Shown: positions 1 to 7,632 of the stretch, piece by piece | Position numbering within the stretch: position 1 is the stretch's first letter | Layout of the letters: every line of letters begins with the position of its first letter | Assembly: GCA_002104895.1 (NCBI GenBank) | Contig: MCFG01000749.1 | Coordinates: forward strand, 1 to 11,232 | Direction of reading: 5' to 3' | Length of the DNA: 11,232 bases | From: Anaeromyces robustus | Lineage: Eukaryota > Neocallimastigomycota > Neocallimastigomycetes > Neocallimastigales > Neocallimastigaceae | Made by a program: the position numbers and the translations under genes | Notes under the pieces: generated by a model | Database searches by the model: none | The model's input: only the letters and a program-made list of their open reading frames with translations | Told to the model about the DNA's origin: nothing

Positions 1-556
1 ATATATAAATATATATAAATATATAAAATATATAAATGTATATAAATATATATAAATATCTATTAAATTAAGATTTTAAACCATTTTTTTTCTATCAATA
101 GAAAAAAAAAATATTATTTCTTTTTAAATGGTTATTTAAAAATATTACTTGAAATATTAAGATAAAATAAAATAAATTTGAAAATGAAAAAAAAAGTAAA
201 AATAAATGTCAACATTGAAATTAATAATGAAAAAAAAGTATTACGTTTTATAATATAATATAATATAATATAATATAATATAATATAATATAATATATAT
301 AATATAAATAATATAATAAAATATAATATAATATGATATAATATAATATAAATAATATAATATAATATAATATAATATAATATAATATAATAAAATATAA
401 TATAATATAATAAAATATAATATAATATGATATAATATAATATAATATAATATAATATAATATAATATATATAATATAATATAATATAATATAATATAAT
501 ATAATATAATATAATATAATATAATATAATATAATATAATATAATATAATATAATA
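1..556. repeat. Left arm of a long inverted repeat (window-truncated)
   Basis: Positions 1 to about 250 reappear in reverse complement at about 4683-4930. The unique-sequence part (roughly 30-250) matches almost base for base, differing by eye only in A-run lengths (10 versus 9 and 9 versus 8) and a few short AT indels. The inner part of the arm is a TATAA-type microsatellite whose irregular interruptions (TATGATA, AAAATAT, TAAATAAT) recur in the same order in the right arm. The match continues to base 1, so the outer end of this arm lies outside the window. The arms could be terminal inverted repeats of a large non-autonomous transposon, an inverted segmental duplication, or an assembly fold-back. 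The sequence alone does not decide. Confidence 0.9.
248..556. repeat. TATAA pentanucleotide microsatellite
   Basis: About 309 bp of TATAA repeated with a few interrupting variants. Five-base periodicity makes 15-base coding cycles, so open frames arise without selection. The apparent 115-residue minus-strand frame here (Ile/Leu/Tyr only) is a by-product and not a gene. The array is the inner portion of the left inverted-repeat arm and is longer than its partner at 4461-4685 (about 225 bp). The difference lies largely in uninterrupted runs, as expected for slippage after the duplication. Confidence 0.93.
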
Positions 557-592
557 AATTTAAAATATTTCAAATTAAAATAATTCATTTAA

Positions 593-772
593 TATTTGTT
601 AGAATATGTGAAATATGTGTTAAATGTATTAAAATGTATTGTATTAAATATAATGTATGAGCCACATTGTATGAATATAAAAGCATGTAATTTATATAAT
701 TTAAATATTTGTAACTCTTTATCATAAAAATATATTAATAAAGTTGACATAATATTAAACCCAATTAACTGA
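593..772 (+). other. Possible decayed coding scrap
   Basis: A plus-strand frame is open from 593 to a TAA at 725, continues in the same frame to a TGA at 770, and has a more protein-like composition than its surroundings. It includes Cys, His and Pro residues (for example YEPHCMNIKACN) and, after the stop, KVDIILNPIN. The opposite strand is also open for 72 residues, so the coding direction is uncertain. No family is recognised. It lies just inside the left inverted-repeat arm. This could be chance openness in AT-rich DNA. Confidence 0.2.
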
Positions 773-1030
773 CTGTTAATAATATTTAAATATATATTTA
801 TATTCAATAATAAAACTTCTTATTATACATAATAAATAAAGCTTTTTTTTTTATTTTTTTTTTTAAAAAAGGAAATTTCTTTAAATCAGTTAAAATTAAT
901 GTCATAAATTTTAATATTTTGTTCTTTTTAAATATTATTTATAATTGTTTTAATTATTTATAACTTTTTTTTTTATATAATTACCAAATTTGTATTAATT
1001 TTTTTTTTCTTATAAAATACAACAAAGTAA

Positions 1031-1162
1031 TTAATTATTTATATTTGAGGTATATAGTATTTGTGATTTATCAAGAAATGGAAAAGTATCAACATTATAT
1101 TCATTCAAAAGTTTAAATCCATATTTTTCAAATATTTCTTTGATATGGTTACTATATACTAT
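1031..1162 (-). pseudogene. Small coding-like remnant, unknown family
   Basis: On the minus strand, 43 codons read openly to a TAA at 1033-1031. The product looks like real protein: charged and hydrophobic residues alternate helically, as in IKEIFEKYGFKLLNEYN followed by VDTFPFLDKSQILYT. There is no ATG, and a stop at 1165-1163 precedes it, so it would be the 3' end of a longer decayed gene. I do not recognise the family. Codon composition (GAA, GAT, CCA) stands out from the flanking low-complexity DNA. The remnant is divergent in orientation from the pseudogene at 1397-1896. The region between the two (1163-1396) shows nothing else but a palindrome and short AT repeats. Confidence 0.35.
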
Positions 1163-1299
1163 TTATATACCACTTTCTTATTTATTAATTATATAAAAAT
1201 TGGTAATATATATTATTATCATATTCTGAATGAGTATAATCTAAGAAAACTTAATAAATAAACGTGATATTTATGTATAAAATACATAAAATTAATGGT

Positions 1300-1320
1300 T
1301 ATATGTAATTTTTACATATA
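1300..1320. repeat. Palindrome TATATGTAA-TTT-TTACATATA
   Basis: A perfect 9-bp stem with a 3-base loop. The 17-base centre (TATGTAATTTTTACATA) recurs at 3784-3800, the other side of the minisatellite but still within the inverted-repeat loop. It could be a binding site or chance. It is followed at about 1321-1375 by an AT-rich tandem of about 23 bp (ATATTTTATATATATTT-type, two to three copies). Confidence 0.5.
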
Positions 1321-1396
1321 TTTAAACAATATTTTATATATATTTTAATAATATTTTATATATATTTAAACACTATATGTTGCTTCATCTCAGTGA

Positions 1397-1896
1397 TATG
1401 AAAACTCTGAATTTGAATTTAATATTTCTAAAAATATTAATAAAATTAAATGGATTAAAAACATAAATATCAAATATAATGATAATAAAGGTCTAACAAG
1501 TGATTTATCATTAAAAGAGGATACAAAGAAATAATCCTATGTTTAAGAAATTTGGAATGTGAGAAATTAGAGGATTATTTCTTTAATTTTTAATAATAAT
1601 AAAAGATAAGAATGGTTGGTTTATACCACCAAATACTAAAGGTTATATTTTTTCAAGAGCAGATAAAGATAGATGTTTAACAGTTGATAAAAATAATATT
1701 AATGTAAAAAAAAAATGATATGGTGGTATTACTTTTGAATATACTAATAAAAGTTTATTTAAGAACTAAGAATAAATTTTTAACTGTAGACGATGGTAAA
1801 AATGGTTTTAATGTAAATATTAGAAATTGTAATAATAATAATTCCCATAAGTATGGTCTCTTTGGAATAAAAATGTATTTCTTTTATAAATATTAA
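1397..1896 (+). pseudogene. Decayed gene, possibly a beta-trefoil (ricin-like) protein
   Basis: Coding potential runs through several frames with clear breaks. Segment one (1397-1534) contains SEFEFNISKN and IKWIKNINIKYND and ends in TAA. Segment two (1587-1718) contains GWFIPPNTKGYIFSRADKD then RCLTVDKNN, and stops at a TGA (1716) that could be a mutated Trp codon, because YGGITFEYTNKSLF follows in the same frame. Segment three (from about 1762, shifted frame, stop at 1894) contains NKFLTVDDGKNGFNVNIRNC. The paired motifs CLTVD and FLTVDDGKN recur about 50 residues apart, as in internally repeated beta-trefoil folds of the ricin-B type. That family call is inference from pattern only, and the QxW signature is not visible. 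No start codon or signal peptide survives. It lies inside the loop of the long inverted repeat. Confidence 0.55.
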
Positions 1897-2353
1897 TAAA
1901 TTTCAAATAGTATGATAATAAATTATAACAATATTATATACTCGCTTATTAAATATATATAATCAACATTAAAAAAAAAAAATCTACTTAATTTAAAACT
2001 ATCATATTTTACGTTTAGGTTTATTAAAAAAATTATTTATTTAGATTATTCAAATATTATCTTATCTTATTTATAAATATAAATAAGAAAATAGTAAATT
2101 TTTATTATTAATAGATTTATATAATTAATAATAAAATAAAAAAGGTTTCGAAAATTAATTATTCTGTTAAAAAATAAAATTGTTTTTTTTTTAATTATTA
2201 AGTAATATTATTTTTATGATTAATGAAAAAAAAAAGTTAACTAATATAGGATAATTTTAATAAAATTTCTACATTTTCCAATATATTTTTGGATTTTTTC
2301 TGTGAAAAGGACAAGAAAAATAATCTATCAATTCAAATCGAACTCAATAAAAG

Positions 2354-2389
<36 letters not shown>

Positions 2390-2854
2390 TTACGATAAAA
2401 ATATATATTTATAATATACTGAATACAGCAAAAGATTATATTTAATTAGATAATTAGATATATATTTCATTATTTATGAATATTTTTAATTAAGTATTCA
2501 ATTGATTCTTTATATTAAAGTAGTTTATATAATATAAATTGGACATTAAAAATACATTTTTATTTTTTTATTTTTTTATTCTTTTTTCAATATTTCTTAT
2601 ATAATGCAATTCTTAAACATTAATAAAGAAACATCTTTTTTTTTTAATTAAAGTTATCAAACAATTAAAAATACATTTTTATTATTTTTTAAAAATCATT
2701 ATAAAATAGTTATATTAAATGTTTTTATTTTTTTAAGTTGAACCTGTAATATTTTTTTATGTAAAAAAAAATTTTTTTTTCTTTCTATTTATTGTTTTGT
2801 ATATTAATTAAAATTAAAATAAATTAAAATCAAAAATTAATAAAAGAAAATTCT
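1897..2854. other. AT-rich non-coding stretch with a 32-base poly-A
   Basis: No convincing gene. An uninterrupted run of 32 A lies at 2354-2385, just after a relatively GC-richer patch (2296-2345). On the minus strand, 2320-2300 reads as a pyrimidine tract ending in CAG, like a 3' splice site. It is followed by 20 open codons to TAA at 2239-2237 (KKSKNILENVEILLKLS). That could be a terminal-exon scrap but is too short to claim. The remainder is A/T runs. Confidence 0.6.
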
Positions 2855-3676
2855 TTATTTTATTTTATTTTATTTTATTTTATTTTATTTTATTTTATTT
2901 TATTTTATTTTATTTTATTTTATTTTATTTTATTTTATTTTATTTTATTTTATTTTATATGTACTTGTAACTTATTCTACTTTACTATTTATTTTATTTT
3001 ATTTTATTTTATATGTACTTGTAACTTATTCTACTTTACTATTTATTTTATTTTATTTTATTTTATTTTATTTTATATGTACTTGTAACTTATTCTACTT
3101 TACTATTTATTTTATTTTATTTTATTTTATTTTATATGTACTTGTAACTTATTCTACTTTACTATTTATTTTATTTTATTTTATTTTATTTTATATGTAC
3201 TTATAACTTATTCTACTTTACTATTTATTTTATTTTATTTTATTTTATTTTATTTTATTTTATATGTACTTGTAACTTATTCTACTTTACTATTTATTTT
3301 ATTTTATTTTATTTTATTTTATATGTACTTGTAACTTATTCTACTTTACTATTTATTTTATTTTATTTTATTTTATTTTATTTTATTTTATATGTACTTG
3401 TAACTTATTCTACTTTACTATTTATTTTATTTTATTTTATTTTATTTTATTTTATATGTACTTGTAACTTATTCTACTTTACTATTTATTTTATTTTATT
3501 TTATTTTATTTTATATGTACTTGTAACTTATTCTACTTTACTATTTATTTTATTTTATTTTATTTTATTTTATATGTACTTGTAACTTATTCTACTTTAC
3601 TATTTATTTTATTTTATTTTATTTTATATGTACTTGTAACTTATTCTACTTTACTATTTATTTTATTTTATTTTAT
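2855..3676. repeat. 12-copy minisatellite with 5-bp-step length variation
   Basis: About 20 TTTTA pentamers (2855-2955) are followed by twelve copies of a near-invariant core of about 34 bp that begins ATGTACTTGTAACTTATTCT. Each core is followed by its own TTTTA run. The cores start at 2959, 3013, 3077, 3136, 3195, 3264, 3323, 3392, 3456, 3515, 3574 and 3628. The spacings are 54, 64, 59, 59, 69, 59, 69, 64, 59, 59 and 54, all differing by multiples of five. Only the copy at 3195 has a core change (TTGTAA to TTATAA). The array therefore evolves at two levels: whole-unit duplication with homogenisation, and pentamer slippage inside each unit. Confidence 0.96.
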
Positions 3677-4460
3677 ATAAAATTTTTAAAAAATAATAAT
3701 AATAATTTATACCTGTTATTTATTATATATTATAAATAGTTTTATTATATTTTTTTTAATCCTAAAAATTAAAATTTCATATATATGTAATTTTTACATA
3801 ATGTAATGTAAAGTAAATTTTAATTAATAGTTTTAAAAAGAGAAAGAGAAAGAAGAAAAAGTTAACTTTTATTAAATTTAAAAATAAGAATTAATAACTA
3901 TTAAATATTAAAAATAATATTACTATTTTAAAAAAAAAAATTAAATATTTTAAATAATCTTGTATATACAAAAAATAAAATAAAAAAGCTTGAGAAAAAA
4001 AAAAGAAAACATTGAATAATGAAAAATTTTAATTAATACATGAATAATAATAAATAATAATGAATAATAATAATGAATAATAATAAAGATTAAAATAATA
4101 ATGAAAATGAAAATTAACAAAATGTATATATAAATATATTTTTATTTATATTTTATTATTTTTTATTTATTAATTTTATTTTATTTTATATATTTTTTTA
4201 TTTTTATTTTTATTTATATATAATTAATTTAATTTAATTTAATTTAGTTTTTTATTTTAATTTAATTTTACTTTATGTTATTTTATGTTTTACATATTCC
4301 TTCTTAACATTTTATCTATAATTTTTATTAACATTTTTTATTTATTTTTTTTATTTATCTATTTATTTATTTATTTATATATATTTATTTTTTATTTATA
4401 ATTTTATTATTTTTTAGTCTTAATTTTTTTTTATTTTATTTTAAAAAAAATGTATATATA
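3677..4460. other. AT-rich non-coding stretch
   Basis: No gene is visible. It contains a second copy of the TATGTAA/TTACATA palindrome (3784-3800), a purine-rich patch AAAGAGAAAGAGAAAGAAG (about 3836-3856), imperfect AAT/GAATAAT triplet repeats (about 4040-4090), and long TTTA/TTTTA mixtures (4140-4440) leading into the right inverted-repeat arm. Confidence 0.7.
3784..3800. repeat. Palindrome TATGTAA-TTT-TTACATA
   Basis: A perfect 7-bp stem with a 3-base loop, identical to the centre of the palindrome at 1300-1320. Its stem contains G and C, so it is less likely to be chance than the pure A/T palindromes common here. Function unknown. Confidence 0.45.
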
Positions 4461-4930
4461 TTATATTATATTATATTATATTATATTATATTATATTATA
4501 TCATATTATATTATATTTTATTATATTATATTATATTTTATTATATTATATTATATTATATTATATTATATTATATTATTTATATTATATTATATCATAT
4601 TATATTATATTTTATTATATTATATTATATTATATTATATTATATTATATTATATTATATTATATTATATTATATTATATTATAAAACGTAATACTTTTT
4701 TTTCATTATTAATTTCAATGTTGACATTTATTTTTACTTTTTTTTCATTTTCAAATTTATTTTATTTTATCTTAATATTTCAAGTAATATTTTTAAATAA
4801 CCATTTAAAAAGAAATAATATTTTTTTTTCTATTGATAGAAAAAAAATGGTTTAAAATCTTAATTTAATAGATATTTATATATATTTATATACATTTATA
4901 TATTTTATATATATTTATATATATTTTATA
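4461..4930. repeat. Right arm of the long inverted repeat
   Basis: Reverse complement of 1-556. The microsatellite part is 4461-4685 (TTATA type). The unique part is 4686-4880, containing the paired landmarks AATGTTGACATTTA and TCTATTGATAGA that read in reverse at about 204-217 and 92-103. The AT-rich outer part runs to about 4930, where the sequence changes to TTGATATGAATTT. The inner boundaries of both arms fall at the microsatellite edges. The apparent 80-residue Ile/Leu/Tyr frame at 4450-4692 is microsatellite translation, not a gene. Confidence 0.9.
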
Positions 4931-5038
4931 TATATTTATTGATATGAATTTATTTACTGTTTTTTTATTCAATCTTTATTTTATTTTTTTTTTTACTTTT
5001 TATTTTTTATATAATTTTATTTCCATATATATATTAAT

Positions 5039-5188
5039 AAAATATTATAATATTAAAAAATATATGATATTTGTAAAATATAATAATATTAAAAAATATT
5101 TGATATTAATAAAATATAATAATATTAAAAAATATATGATATTTGTAGAATATAATATTAAAAAATATTTGATATTCGTAAAATATAA
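5039..5188. repeat. 36-bp tandem repeat, four copies
   Basis: Units are at 5039-5074, 5075-5110, 5111-5146 and 5147-5179 (the last is 3 bp shorter), followed by a partial unit. They alternate between ATATATGATATTTGT-ending and ATATTTGATATTAAT-like versions, suggesting duplication of a 72-bp dimer. Translated forward they give 12-residue periods (KYNNIKKYMIFV), which makes an 88-residue open frame from 4944. That frame has no other protein character and is probably not a gene. The repeat abuts the stop codon of the antisense nuclease remnant at 5189. Confidence 0.85.
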
Positions 5189-5332
5189 TCAATCACTTTT
5201 TAATTTTTGAAATCTTTCTATGATACAAGTATGATGCTTAAACTGTTCATTTGTACTTTTAACATCTTTATCATAATTTATACCAATTAATAACATATTA
5301 TTTTCATAACGACTTAATTTTTGATAATAATT
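5189..5332 (-). pseudogene. 3' remnant of an AAA-ATPase-like/PD-(D/E)XK nuclease gene
   Basis: Forty-seven open codons on the minus strand end at TGA (5191-5189), with a TAA (5335-5333) just upstream and no start codon. The reading YYQKLSRYENNMLLIGINYD then HHTCIIERFQ resembles the extreme C-terminus of the PD-(D/E)XK proteins that follow an AAA-ATPase-like domain in gut fungi and many bacteria. There a final helix (…KNYY.KL) leads into a beta-strand LIGI.Y and a short tail with HTC. The catalytic part is gone. It belongs to the same family as 7633-8295 and 9635-11232, whose nuclease ends are not seen here. It points away from the ankyrin gene, and its upstream end falls only 24 bp before that gene's ATG. 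The family call is by recalled pattern, not a search. Confidence 0.6.
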
Positions 5333-5356
5333 TTAATAATAGTATCAATCCATCAA

Positions 5357-7039
5357 ATGATTTTAAAAAATGAATTTAATATTAATTTATTTGTAGAATC
5401 CATTGATAATGAAAATATTGATGAATTAAAACTTTTAATAACAAATAATAATAATAATAATAATAATATAAATTCTAATAATAAAAAAGATGTTGTTTTA
5501 GAACTCTACCATGAAAACTTGCTTACTTCCAATAGATTAAAATTTATTACTGAAAAATGTACAAAATATTTAAATATATCTTCAGAATTAATTAAAGTTT
5601 TAATACAAAATAATGAAATTAAATTATTAAATATTATTTTTAATTGCTTTAAATTTTTTGATAATAAATATATTATTAAATTACTCCATAGTTATAAAAA
5701 TAAAATACCAATATCAACCACAGATTTAAATCAACAATTTAAAAAATATAGAATTATTATACTTGATGATGACGATGAAGATGATGACGATGAAGATGAT
5801 GACGATGAAGATGATGACGATGAAGATGATGACGACGATGATGATGTTGATAGTAGTAAATATTTATTTAAGGCATGTGAAAAAGGAAATGTAAATTTTA
5901 TAAAATTTTTAATTGAACATGGAATAGATATAAATGTGGAAAATGAATATGGTGAAACACCATTATTTGATGCTTGCTATAATGGCTATGAAACTATTGT
6001 AAAATATTTAATTAAATATGGAAAAGCAGATATAAATAAAGAAAGTAGAAATGGTGAAACAGCATTATTTTGTGCTTGTTATAATGGATATGAAAATATT
6101 GTAAAATATTTAGTTGAATATGGGAAAGCGGATATAAATAAAGAAAGTATGAAAGGTGAAACAGCTTTTTTTTATGCTTGTCAACAAGAACATGAAAATA
6201 TTGTAAAATATTTAATAGAACACGGAGCAGATATAAATAAAGAAAATAACTATGGTATAACACCATTATATAGAGCATGTAATAACGGAAATGAAAATAT
6301 AATAAAATATTTAGTTGAACGTGGAGCGAATGTCAATAAAGAAAATATTCATGGTGAAACCCCTTTAATTAATGCATTTAAAAGTGGAATTGGAAACGAT
6401 AATGAAAATGTAATAAAATATTTAATTGAACATGGTGCAAATATAGATAAAGAAGATTCGAATGGTGAAATACCATTACATTTTGCTTGTTTTAACGAAC
6501 AAGAAAATATAGTAAAATTTTTAATTGAACAAGGAGCCGTGATAAATAAAGAAACTAATCGTGGTGAAACACCATTATATTATGCATGTGGTAATGGAAA
6601 TGAGAATATTATAAAATATTTAATAGAACATGGAGCAGATATAAATAAAGAAGACAATTGTGGTGAAACACCATTATTCAGAGCCTGTCAAAATGGACAT
6701 GAAAAAATTGTAAAATATTTAATAGAACATGGAGCGGATATAAATAAAGAAAATAATAAAAGTGAAACCCCATTATTTAAAGCATGTCAAAATGAACATG
6801 AAGGGATTATAAAATATTTAATTGAACATGGAGCCGATGTCAATAAAGAAAATGAAAATGGTGATACACCATTAATTGTTACATGTGATAAAGGAAATGA
6901 AAGGATTGTAAAATATTTAATTGAACATGGAGCTGATATAAATAAAAAAAACAATTCAGGTGAAACATTATTAACCATGGCATGTAATAAAGGATATGAG
7001 AATATAATAAATTATTTAAAGGAACATGGAGCAATATAA
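5357..7039 (+). CDS. Ankyrin repeat protein with acidic spacer, 560 residues
   Basis: The intact gene of the window. Ankyrin repeats are protein-binding scaffolds; the partner is unknown, and no signal peptide or membrane segment is evident, so a cytoplasmic or nuclear place is likely. I chose the ATG at 5357. The frame is open from 5321, but those 12 codons lack an ATG and overlap the antisense nuclease remnant. Residues 1-136 form an Asn-tract-bearing (30-37) helical region without a recognised domain; HENLLTSNRLKFITEKC and LIQNNEIKLLNIIFNCFKFF may be degenerate repeat-like helices. Residues 137-165 are almost pure Asp/Glu. Residues 166-560 hold twelve ankyrin repeats, consensus GETPLFxACxNGHENI then VKYLIEHGADINKE. 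Most have 33 residues. Repeats 2 and 3 (197-264) carry one extra Lys (YGKADIN), and repeat 6 (331-367) has a 4-residue insertion (SGIGNDNEN). Repeat 1 lacks the TPL motif; repeat 12 is cut at HGAI, a natural C-cap. Standard code, no introns needed. High repeat similarity suggests recent internal expansion. Confidence 0.93.
   Translation: MILKNEFNINLFVESIDNENIDELKLLITNNNNNNNNINSNNKKDVVLELYHENLLTSNRLKFITEKCTKYLNISSELIKVLIQNNEIKLLNIIFNCFKFFDNKYIIKLLHSYKNKIPISTTDLNQQFKKYRIIILDDDDEDDDDEDDDDEDDDDEDDDDDDDVDSSKYLFKACEKGNVNFIKFLIEHGIDINVENEYGETPLFDACYNGYETIVKYLIKYGKADINKESRNGETALFCACYNGYENIVKYLVEYGKADINKESMKGETAFFYACQQEHENIVKYLIEHGADINKENNYGITPLYRACNNGNENIIKYLVERGANVNKENIHGETPLINAFKSGIGNDNENVIKYLIEHGANIDKEDSNGEIPLHFACFNEQENIVKFLIEQGAVINKETNRGETPLYYACGNGNENIIKYLIEHGADINKEDNCGETPLFRACQNGHEKIVKYLIEHGADINKENNKSETPLFKACQNEHEGIIKYLIEHGADVNKENENGDTPLIVTCDKGNERIVKYLIEHGADINKKNNSGETLLTMACNKGYENIINYLKEHGAI
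5765..5845 (+). repeat. 15-bp tandem repeat encoding the DDDDE tract
   Basis: Four exact units of GAT GAT GAC GAT GAA (5765-5824), then a decaying unit and further GAT/GAC codons. The same synonymous pattern (GAC always third) in every unit shows that the acidic spacer grew by DNA slippage or unequal exchange, not by independent codon selection. It encodes residues 137-163 of the ankyrin protein. Confidence 0.95.
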
Positions 7040-7062
7040 AGAAAGAAAGAAAGAAAGAAAAA
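7038..7062. repeat. AAAG microsatellite at the ankyrin stop codon
   Basis: About five copies of AAAG followed by A's, starting within the TAA stop of the ankyrin gene. The array would lie in the 3' UTR. Confidence 0.85.
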
Positions 7063-7136
7063 ATGATAAAGAATATCAATGACTTTACTGAAAAAAAATT
7101 TAACAATAAAATAAAAACAAAAGCCATTTTTTAACT

Positions 7137-7197
7137 TTATTTATTTATTTATTTATTATTTATTATTTATTATTTATTACTTATTTATTAACTATTT

Positions 7198-7261
<64 letters not shown>

Positions 7262-7266
7262 TTATT
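7137..7266. repeat. TTTA tetranucleotide microsatellite
   Basis: About 130 bp of ATTT/TTTA, first mixed with ATT-interrupted units (7154-7200), then about 16 uninterrupted copies (7201-7264). It lies about 100 bp downstream of the ankyrin stop codon. Confidence 0.9.
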
Positions 7267-7632
7267 TTATTATATTATTATTAAATGTACTGAAATGCAA
7301 TGTAAAATTATAAGATAAACCCACAAAGTATTAAAATAATATATTAATGTTAATTCTATAGTATTTAATATGTTTGTATATATTATATATTATCCATTCA
7401 TTAATAGAAATTACTATTTAGAAAAATATTTCAGTTTATAATAAAAAATATTATAGATAACTTCATTAATATATTTTATAATAAAGATAGGATGCACCAA
7501 AAATTGGTTTAGAAGCATTTTGTAGTGTCTTGTTTATATTTTAGAGTTTCATATTTATTTTCATAAACAAAATAATATTTTATATAAAACATAATAATTT
7601 AAAATATGAAATATATATAATAATATAATAAT
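7267..7632. other. AT-rich stretch between the ankyrin gene and the nuclease pseudogene
   Basis: No gene is visible. A slightly GC-richer patch at about 7488-7560 reads openly in short frames on both strands (plus: APKIGLEAFCSVL; minus: YENKYETLKYKQDTTKCF), possibly a coding scrap of unknown origin. LNM-like codons at about 7599-7610 could be the eroded upstream part of the following pseudogene (compare KLNMKKFF in the copy at 11105-11232), but the frame is lost. Confidence 0.5.

Noticed and set aside
241-588. 115-residue minus-strand open frame
   Set aside because: It is translation of the TATAA microsatellite (Ile, Leu, Tyr only). Five-base repeats stay open without selection.
589-807. 72-residue minus-strand open frame
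   Set aside because: No domain or motif, very Phe/Ile/Asn-rich; the opposite strand looks at least as protein-like. Not supported as a gene.
2237-2302. Minus-strand splice-acceptor-like site followed by a 20-codon exon
   Set aside because: Too short, and pyrimidine-AG strings are common in this DNA. Noted in the region entry only.
2320-2345. Possible tRNA T-arm (TTCAAATC / GTTCGATTTGAA) before the poly-A, suggesting a SINE
   Set aside because: The bases flanking the loop do not pair as a T-stem on either strand, and no A-box or acceptor stem is visible.
2855-3676. CRISPR-like array
   Set aside because: The 'spacers' are simple TTTTA runs, not unique sequence, and the host looks eukaryotic. 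It is a minisatellite.
4450-4692. 80-residue plus-strand open frame
   Set aside because: Microsatellite translation in the right inverted-repeat arm.
4944-5210. 88-residue plus-strand frame, hydrophobic start and 12-residue repeats
   Set aside because: The start is a T-rich run mimicking a membrane segment and the remainder is the 36-bp tandem repeat. It overlaps the antisense nuclease remnant, which has better protein character.
5321-5356. Upstream 12-codon extension of the ankyrin frame
   Set aside because: It begins with TTG, not ATG, in a nuclear eukaryotic gene and lies over the antisense remnant. The ATG at 5357 is preferred.
6012-7127. Minus-strand frames opposite the ankyrin gene
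   Set aside because: Shadows of the ankyrin coding repeats; their periodicity follows the sense codons.
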